From Ruegeria sp. Alg231-54 (lineage in GTDB: Bacteria > Pseudomonadota > Alphaproteobacteria > Rhodobacterales > Rhodobacteraceae): DNA of 64,000 nt. The stretch is taken from NCBI RefSeq assembly GCF_900143525.1, contig NZ_FREZ01000006.1, positions 186,001 to 250,000 on the forward strand, given 5' to 3'. A program made the translations under genes and the position numbers. Each line of letters opens with the position of its first letter. Position 1 is the stretch's first letter. The notes below the pieces were generated by a model that was not told where the DNA came from, did no database searches, and worked only from the letters and a program-made list of their open reading frames with translations. Positions 57,780-64,000 of the stretch are shown here, in pieces.

Positions 57780-60700
57780 AAAATCAAAGCTATCAACTCC
57801 GCCAATCCAGAAATCGGCTTCTTCAATCCGATCAAATTCGATACCGGTTATACGCACATCGTCGCGTCCAGACCCCGAAATCTTAACCTTGTCAAATGCC
57901 AGATCCGTTAGTTCAAGTATTCCGTTGTCGTAGCTGAAAGTGTCTTTCGCCACGCGCTCGCCATCATTGAAGAACACAAGCTGCACATCGCCTTCCTGCT
58001 CAGCAAAATCTAGCAAGAGCCGAGTTGCGATCTGGTCCTCGTCGACTAGGCTGAGCTTTAGACTCTCTTTGCGGTCGATATCTAAACGGTCCTTGAAAGA
58101 GAAGCCATCGGCGCGCGAAGAGACACCGAGCCCACCATAGATCGCACTCACTACATCATGTCCCGGGCCGCCAGATGTAATTTTAACCTCAGCTTCATTG
58201 AGGCCGATCTTACGGGAAAACCACCCGAGAGTCTCGGTGTCAGTTTGGCTGGTGCCATCAGCTTGGGTTACCGTGACTTCCGCAATTGTACGTCCAAAGG
58301 GGCCCTGCTTGATAAAATCGATATCGACCTTTTCGGTTTTATCCGGATGATCTTCGCCGGTGATTGTCACAGTGACTTCACCTCTGACTGTATCGACGCC
58401 ATCGCTTACAAAATAGCCGAATGTATCGGTTGCCGTCTCTCCTTCCCGTAGATCATCAAAAGCACCATTGGGGTCATATTTGAAAGTACCGTCGCCGTTG
58501 TCGATCACGATGCCTTGGGTGCCCTCAATGTCGAGGCCGGAAAATGACAAAACATCGCCATCGCCGTCTGTGTCATTTGCCAACACGTTTCCGGTTGTAA
58601 ATGGCTGGGATTCAGTTGTTGAGAACAAATCGCTAGTCGCCTCTGGCAGTGTATTTCCAAGGTAGCGGATGTATGTACCGTCAACTCCTTGTTCTGCCAC
58701 GATGCTTTCAAGCCGATAGTTTCCTTCCCAAGTGATGGTGATGTCGCCCTCGCCATCCTGATTTAGATCAACATTGATGATCGCTGAACCGGGGTTGCGT
58801 GCCATATCTTCTGTATTGAAGAACTCATTTTGCACGAACATAGAATCTGTAGTGCTCACATCACCGATCACATTTGTTCCGTCAAAGTCCGCAGCAAATC
58901 CCCAAACGATATTGTTGCCCCCAGTTTGAACCACTTCTGTATCTGGGTCAGTAAGTAAGAAGATGCTATTGCCCGACGAACTGGAGAGTGTTTCCGGTTC
59001 ACCAGAACTGCGGTCCAAAACGACGGCCGGGGTTGAATCTGGGTTAGTGCCTTGGGCAACTACGATATCGTCGGGAGATTCAAATCTGGCCGATATCCAA
59101 TCAAAGGCATCGTCCGCGGTTTCGATTAGACGATCTAATCCATTTACAAAGGAATCGCGAATGAAGTTACCCAGTGAAATCAAGTCGCTTACCGACTCCA
59201 CAACGTAGTATCTGGTGTAGTCAAAAAATGCGTCAGCCGAATCTATTCCTCCATCAATGGCAAACACGGACACATCACGCACAATTTCTACCAAATCGTC
59301 TGTAAAATCTGTGAGTTCGTCACCTGTGGTGTACGACACGTCAACAAGAGAAGCGACAAACCAAGCGCCAATCTCCAATGCATCATCGCCTGTCACCCAC
59401 AAGGCATCAGGTGCTTGCTCGCCCGCAGCCACAACAGCTTCAGCCGCAGCTACGACCGCGTTTACAACCTTAATCAAGTTGGCGAGTTCGTTCGTACGTG
59501 CATCCTCACTTGCTTGGCGCGAACTAAGGATTTCGCGAATACGATTAGGCCCTACACCTCCGGTGATGGGACTCAATAGTATTCCTAACTGTGGGTGGCT
59601 CGAAAAGAAGGCTACTGAGGCATCCACGAAATTCTGGTAGTCGTCATCGAAATTTGATCCGACTGACTGGATGTGGCTAAAACCACTATCGGAAAGCGCT
59701 GCTGTTGATAGGTTTTCAGACGAAAGAAAAACCTCCCTGGTTTCGTACCCGACTTCTGCAGCAATTGAATAAAGTTCACTTTGGGCCCAATGCCCGGTGT
59801 GCCCTTGCAGGATGAAGCCAAACGGGAACGCACCATTTACGGGAATAGGGGTGTCGTAATAGTTGACGGTACCAGGAAGGAATGAATCACCCACCTGGCT
59901 TATCAGATCATCTCGGCTGACAAAGTGTTGCACTGCATCCATAGGAACCAGTGAATTGATATCGGCGAGCGTAAAGGTTTCATTGCCGATGCTGAGCGGT
60001 AATGTGATGCCTGCAGCATTGAACGTAACCACTTGACCCGGCGTGTTTCCCTCACGCGCCGCCCATAGTGCAAGCAATTGAGCTTGTGCACCTCCCTGGC
60101 TATGGCCGGTAATGGTGAATCCAGCGTTTTCAGGGTCTGTAAGCCAGCCTGCCAAGTCGCTGGAAATCGCCCTTTCAACTTCGTCAATGCCGACGCCACG
60201 TTCGGGTGTATTCTCAAGCCAATCCTGTGGACTGAGCAGCGTTCCTCTGACCGCAAGGACGGGTGCAAATCCCTCCTTTGTCAACACGACCGCACGAAAC
60301 GTGTCTCCCTCGTATTCAAATACATCCGAAACAACCCAACCAGATAGAAGATTTAAAAGGCTGTCGGTCGAAGAAAGTAGAACGGAGTCGCCTTCGTCTG
60401 ACAAGTACGGGCTGTATCCATAAGCAGACTGTCGGGCAAAATACTCCAATTCAAGCGAAGACGCATTTTGAAGTATGGGATCAGCCCCACCCAGTTGGTA
60501 GACGGCAAGGTCATCGAACCTGAGAATTTCGCTGTTGTCTTGATAATAGAAAGTGAAGCCTGCAGAGGTGGTGCTGACGACAACTTCATCAAGCGTTTCG
60601 GTTAGTGGCTGAGTTGCTCCACTGAAAATATCGGTTTCCGTTCCATTGGATACCGTCAGAGTATACCTACCGTCTGCTTCCATCCTAAAACTGACGTCGA

Positions 60701-62720
60701 TCTGATCGGTATTTTCGAATTGAAAGGAAGTGTTCTCCCAAACGATCAATTCCTCGTCAGTCGGGTCGTCGTACTCGTCGACCCTGTCGCCGTCGAACCT
60801 CAGTAGTCGAATACCGGAATTGGAGATTAGGTAGTCAGAGCGAATAAGCTCGACGCCAATTCCCGAACTTGGGTGCAAACGGCTTCCAGAAGAGTATTCG
60901 CCCGCGCTCGAATCTGCGAGCCCCACGAAGTGAAACGGTCTCTCTTCATCGTTGGGCTGAAAAGTGTAGCTGATTTCAAAGCCGCTATCTGCGATGTTCA
61001 TCGGCAACGCGTGCTTCATATATGGTTGCGTCTTGGTGGCAGTCCTGGGCGAATTACCCTCGGTGTCGAAGTTTATCTCCAACCTGCCGCCGACGACGTT
61101 CAACGTTGAAGAGCCAGTATAAGCTGGGTCCTCCGGCTGTGCTTCGTTAAGCTCAACCCATCCATTGCCAACAACAGTGTTGTCGGGGCGTTCAAAATCG
61201 TCAAAGAATACAAGGGTATCGCCGCTGGCAGAGGGTGAAGCGTTAAAGGTGTTCACCGGTAGGTAGAACGCTTCGGTAACAATATTTGTGTAGGACCAGT
61301 TCACATTTCCAACAGAGTGGCTAGCGTAAATTTTCACCTGTTCACCGTCGACAACCATGTCTGACGGTTGATAGACGTCCGGCATCTGGACAGTTTGACC
61401 GTTCGTAAAGTTGATACCGTCCTCGGAAGAGGCTGTTTGAAAAACAGTGTTATCAGCGGTCCTGAACAGAGCGATAATGCCATTTCCATACTCTGTTGCA
61501 GTTAACAAACGCTCGGCATTGGAATAGTTGGCGTCCACAAGCGGAGTAAAGTTGACGCCGTCTGCGGATGTTGAAATCCCCTCGATTGAGCCGTTTGGAC
61601 TGACATCTGTCACATAAGCAACATACTGCCCGCCAACTCTCACGATCTCGTTCAGCGTATACCCTTCGCCCGGGCCTGTTTCAGCCAACAACGGCGATTG
61701 TTGCAGGTCCCAGTCAAAGCCATTTTGCGACGTGGCAATTCCGAAACCCCGAGTTCCATTGTCGGTTATCAGATTTTTGTCCTGACCCCCAAAGTACATC
61801 GTCCAGAGGCTGGACTCCTCATCGTAGAACACCCTTACCGGATTGATAGACAGATTCGTGAATGGGGTTGAACCGAAGTTAGAAATCAGGGCATCGGTGT
61901 CGGAGAGTTTGACAAAGTCGCCTCCATCCGTTGTTGCGACCCCAACTGACAGCCTATTGTTGAAAGGAAGGCCTGCGTAATAGAGGTATTCCGTATCTTC
62001 AACGGTTACGGATGTTGGATGGTACACCCGCGTCGCGTCAAAGCCGACACCATCAAACGAAAGTACTGCCTCGGTTTCTAAAACAACAAATGCTTCGGAA
62101 GATGGCGGCTCGGACAAAGGAGTGCTGGGAATATAGTCGTTTTCGACCAGCGACGACAAATCTCGATCACCAATTGAAAGCTGGGAAAGCAAAACTCCAT
62201 TTGGAGGGCTGGCCGTGGCTTCGGCTATTCCATTCGGAAAACTGTAGTTTCCGTAAGATACTGCGAAACTCATGTGCAGGTGGGTTGCATCCCGAGTTTC
62301 AGAAGGACCGGCTACCTCTCCTATCAATGTACCGGATTCGATGCTCACCGGGCTGCCAGCTGCGTTAAGTTGGTTCACCCAAAAACCAGCCGTTGCTTGC
62401 GAGAGATGGGCGTAGGTTACGTAGAAAGGAGCTAAAGGGCCGGGCAGACTGTATTCAACGGTGACATAGTTCGAGAACGTGGCAGGTCCGGTGGTCGGTG
62501 CAGTGGGAAATGCTGCATCGGTATACCCTGAATAGGCACCCACAACGCGACCGCTTGCAAAAGGATAAATATCTGTACCGGCCGCTAAACCTAAGTCGAT
62601 TGCTGCGGCATCCAATCCCGAGGCGTGGCTATCGGATGTGCCGGTCAAAAAACTTCCTTGGGTGACCCTGATATCGCCGGAAACTTCATCGGGGTTCACA
62701 AAAAAATTGATGGCAACCAT
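57774..62720 (-). CDS. Large multidomain protein: M23-like, propeller-like, concanavalin-like, lipase-like and VCBS-like regions
   Basis: A 1648-residue protein without a signal peptide. Residues 1-210 resemble an M23 peptidase (IDLGLAAGTDIYPFASGRVV, HLHMSF), but the His expected four residues before Asp42 is Ala. Residues 245-500 look like a sugar-binding propeller (YEVGKL-type repeats such as LYYAGLPFNNRLSVGVATTD). Residues 510-745 look concanavalin-like (FDDFERPDNTVVGNGWVEL). Residues 770-1070 look like a class 3 lipase with GHSQGG (Ser874), Asp about 936 and His about 974. Residues 1360-1450 resemble a VCBS repeat (NVLANDTDGDGDVLSFSG). The end VDSFDFV suits type I secretion. ATG 62720 with GAGG upstream is preferred over TTG 62732. 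Confidence 0.75.
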   Translation of the reverse strand: MVAINFFVNPDEVSGDIRVTQGSFLTGTSDSHASGLDAAAIDLGLAAGTDIYPFASGRVVGAYSGYTDAAFPTAPTTGPATFSNYVTVEYSLPGPLAPFYVTYAHLSQATAGFWVNQLNAAGSPVSIESGTLIGEVAGPSETRDATHLHMSFAVSYGNYSFPNGIAEATASPPNGVLLSQLSIGDRDLSSLVENDYIPSTPLSEPPSSEAFVVLETEAVLSFDGVGFDATRVYHPTSVTVEDTEYLYYAGLPFNNRLSVGVATTDGGDFVKLSDTDALISNFGSTPFTNLSINPVRVFYDEESSLWTMYFGGQDKNLITDNGTRGFGIATSQNGFDWDLQQSPLLAETGPGEGYTLNEIVRVGGQYVAYVTDVSPNGSIEGISTSADGVNFTPLVDANYSNAERLLTATEYGNGIIALFRTADNTVFQTASSEDGINFTNGQTVQMPDVYQPSDMVVDGEQVKIYASHSVGNVNWSYTNIVTEAFYLPVNTFNASPSASGDTLVFFDDFERPDNTVVGNGWVELNEAQPEDPAYTGSSTLNVVGGRLEINFDTEGNSPRTATKTQPYMKHALPMNIADSGFEISYTFQPNDEERPFHFVGLADSSAGEYSSGSRLHPSSGIGVELIRSDYLISNSGIRLLRFDGDRVDEYDDPTDEELIVWENTSFQFENTDQIDVSFRMEADGRYTLTVSNGTETDIFSGATQPLTETLDEVVVSTTSAGFTFYYQDNSEILRFDDLAVYQLGGADPILQNASSLELEYFARQSAYGYSPYLSDEGDSVLLSSTDSLLNLLSGWVVSDVFEYEGDTFRAVVLTKEGFAPVLAVRGTLLSPQDWLENTPERGVGIDEVERAISSDLAGWLTDPENAGFTITGHSQGGAQAQLLALWAAREGNTPGQVVTFNAAGITLPLSIGNETFTLADINSLVPMDAVQHFVSRDDLISQVGDSFLPGTVNYYDTPIPVNGAFPFGFILQGHTGHWAQSELYSIAAEVGYETREVFLSSENLSTAALSDSGFSHIQSVGSNFDDDYQNFVDASVAFFSSHPQLGILLSPITGGVGPNRIREILSSRQASEDARTNELANLIKVVNAVVAAAEAVVAAGEQAPDALWVTGDDALEIGAWFVASLVDVSYTTGDELTDFTDDLVEIVRDVSVFAIDGGIDSADAFFDYTRYYVVESVSDLISLGNFIRDSFVNGLDRLIETADDAFDWISARFESPDDIVVAQGTNPDSTPAVVLDRSSGEPETLSSSSGNSIFLLTDPDTEVVQTGGNNIVWGFAADFDGTNVIGDVSTTDSMFVQNEFFNTEDMARNPGSAIINVDLNQDGEGDITITWEGNYRLESIVAEQGVDGTYIRYLGNTLPEATSDLFSTTESQPFTTGNVLANDTDGDGDVLSFSGLDIEGTQGIVIDNGDGTFKYDPNGAFDDLREGETATDTFGYFVSDGVDTVRGEVTVTITGEDHPDKTEKVDIDFIKQGPFGRTIAEVTVTQADGTSQTDTETLGWFSRKIGLNEAEVKITSGGPGHDVVSAIYGGLGVSSRADGFSFKDRLDIDRKESLKLSLVDEDQIATRLLLDFAEQEGDVQLVFFNDGERVAKDTFSYDNGILELTDLAFDKVKISGSGRDDVRITGIEFDRIEEADFWIGGVDSFDFV

Positions 62721-62732
62721 ACCCAACCTCAA

Positions 62733-63083
62733 AACTAGTCAAAACAACACATCAAGATAAACGATTCTTCCGAGCGTATTGAAATAATCTTTCGCGGTCA
62801 CCATTTTTAGGCCGATTTGCTTTCGACCAAATTCGTACGGCTATTATTTGTTTGGTTCTAGAGCCTTAGATGGTTGTGATACACAACTGTTCTCGACATA
62901 GCATAGGATCACGATTGACCTGCGATGACGCGTTGACCCAGTAGAGAATGAGCAATGCTGTGAACTAAGCCATTCCGGCTATGAAAGCCGTTTATGACCT
63001 GCTGCATAGGCGGGCCACCAGGTTCGCACCAAGCTGTCTGCCTCACTGGTTGTCACAATCTCGATCATTGATGACCCTTGCAT
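62733..63083. other. Intergenic before the large secreted-protein gene
   Basis: About 350 AT-rich bases should hold the promoter of the leftward gene. No gene or RNA is seen. Confidence 0.35.
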
Positions 63084-63245
63084 CTACCCGATTGACACCC
63101 CGACAACGTTTCCAATGGCATTCGCGGCCGATAGTGCAGGATCGTTGTCAACGTGTGCATAGCGCGCAGTTGTTTGGGTTTGCGCATGGCCGAGCAAGCG
63201 GCCGATGACCGGAAGACCCACACCTTGGCCGACTGCGATACTTGA
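63084..63245 (-). pseudogene. Tyrosine recombinase (integrase) C-terminal fragment
   Basis: The minus strand reads IAVGQGVGLPVIGRLLGHAQ, then TQTTARYAHVDNDPALSAAN and AIGNVVGVSIG, stopping at 63084. The LLGH and TARYAH motifs hold the catalytic His and the nucleophile Tyr of phage-type integrases. The rest of the gene is missing upstream. It is evidence of a former integrated element to the right of tRNA-Lys. Confidence 0.75.
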
Positions 63246-63579
63246 ATACAAACAATGACTTATGGTGGCGCAGAAATTAATGCTGCCACAAGGTCTGTTT
63301 GTGTCCGCCTTGTGTCCGGATTTTTTCGGTTCTTGAGATCGGCTTCTTGTGACGGTTGATTTCGCGCAATGTGGCATTCTTGCTCCGACAATTTATCAGG
63401 GGCAAAAGTAGCCCAAACTCGCGATCGCAAGCATCCAAAAGAGAGGCTAGTCGCAATATCAGTAACATGCAGTGAAGTTTAACCAAGCTCAAAGCACCAA
63501 AAACCTGCATTGAAACTTGCAAAGCACAGCAATAGGTTCTGAAAATTGTCAAAAATGGTTGCTTTGGTGGTTTCGATAG
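63246..63579. other. Intergenic, no gene seen
   Basis: About 330 bases. The minus-strand frame 63277-63552 is open but has no family resemblance. It may also hold the promoter of the next rightward gene. Confidence 0.35.
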
Positions 63580-64000
63580 ATGTTTGGGCCTGTTCTTTCG
63601 TATGTGGCTCCCTTCGGGGCCTGGATAACACTCGCTGGCGGTCTTTTAACCCTTATCGGAACTGGGCTGATGCACCTTGACGGAATACGTCAGGGTAACG
63701 CGGATAAGAGAGAGTTGTTCAATCACGTTAGCGAGGTCGGAGAAAAGGGCGCGGAAGAGTTGAGATTTGGTCTAGACAACGTTCAAGAAGCTATCGGAGC
63801 TCCGAGCTATTCTGAGTTCCACACCAAATTCATTGAACGATTTCATGATCCTGTCAAAATCGTTGTGCAAGAGAGAGCTGGGTATCCAATCTTGTTGAAA
63901 CACATGGTAGAACAAGACGTGACAGGGCTTCCTGATTACTTTGTAGCTTCAACCTATGAAGGTGTCACTGTTGCCGATGCAGATGTCGAACACGTCACTC
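63580..64000 (+). CDS. Hypothetical membrane-anchored protein, cut by the window end
   Basis: About 140 codons are visible from ATG 63580. The N-terminus has one membrane segment (LSYVAPFGAWITLAGGLLTL then IGTGLMHL). A polar, helical part follows (REL FNHVSEVGEKGAEELRFG read as RELFNHVSEVGEKGAEEL, then NVQEAIGAPSYSEFHTKFIE). I do not recognise it. It is the last gene of the visible accessory stretch. Confidence 0.5.
   Translation, partial: MFGPVLSYVAPFGAWITLAGGLLTLIGTGLMHLDGIRQGNADKRELFNHVSEVGEKGAEELRFGLDNVQEAIGAPSYSEFHTKFIERFHDPVKIVVQERAGYPILLKHMVEQDVTGLPDYFVASTYEGVTVADADVEHVT

Noticed and set aside
55387..63580. A complementary att copy of tRNA-Lys
   Set aside because: The string GGTTCGCACC near 63020 resembles a T-loop but does not match the tRNA-Lys 3' end.

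Overview
The window looks like an alphaproteobacterial chromosome of the Rhodobacterales (Roseobacter group). The evidence is a petA-petB-petC cytochrome bc1 operon with a typical Rieske N-terminus, petP/petR regulators of the kind described beside bc1 genes in Rhodobacter, the hdac-xseB-ispA-dxs isoprenoid block, a Brucella-type RibH under an FMN riboswitch, and three alphaproteobacterial-looking tRNA genes.

There are two kinds of DNA. From about 0.9 to 32 kb it is accessory. A tRNA-Arg(CCT) gene is followed by a 1.8 kb segment that ends in a second copy of the tRNA 3' half and carries only a frame-disrupted IS630 transposase. Next come remnants of a mobilization module, a stranded methyltransferase, a decayed IS5 element, a large rhamnan-synthesis/glycosyltransferase fusion protein, more IS debris (IS66, IS3, IS5) around a second methyltransferase, and then surface polysaccharide genes. 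These are an MsbA-like exporter, a GT25-DUF707-glf set for galactofuranose, a complete dTDP-L-rhamnose operon (rfbC-rfbB-rfbD-rfbA), and a pair of related HAD-type proteins with a StrF-like transferase. A four-gene arsenate resistance operon (arsR-arsC fusion, GAPDH, arsJ, ACR3) closes this part just before tRNA-Thr(CGT).

From 32.5 to 55.4 kb the content is mostly core: bacterioferritin, dxs/ispA/xseB and an HDAC-like hydrolase, petR/petP, ilvE, an AraC regulator beside an SPW membrane protein, cobO, aroC, ribH with its riboswitch, a PaiB-like protein, a GST, a cytochrome c, a GNAT-XRE/cupin pair, petABC, mtaB and dapF. tRNA-Lys(TTT) at 55.3 kb starts a second accessory stretch. It holds a small Cys/His zinc-finger protein, an unrecognised membrane protein, a 1648-residue multidomain protein (M23-like, propeller-like, concanavalin-like, lipase-like and VCBS-like parts) without a signal peptide, an integrase C-terminal fragment, and a membrane-anchored protein cut by the window end.

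Taken together, the left accessory block can make and polymerise rhamnose- and galactofuranose-containing surface glycans and detoxify arsenate by two routes. The decayed insertion sequences and tRNA-targeted repeats show that it was assembled by repeated insertion. Functions are assigned from sequence motifs alone; no database search was run.
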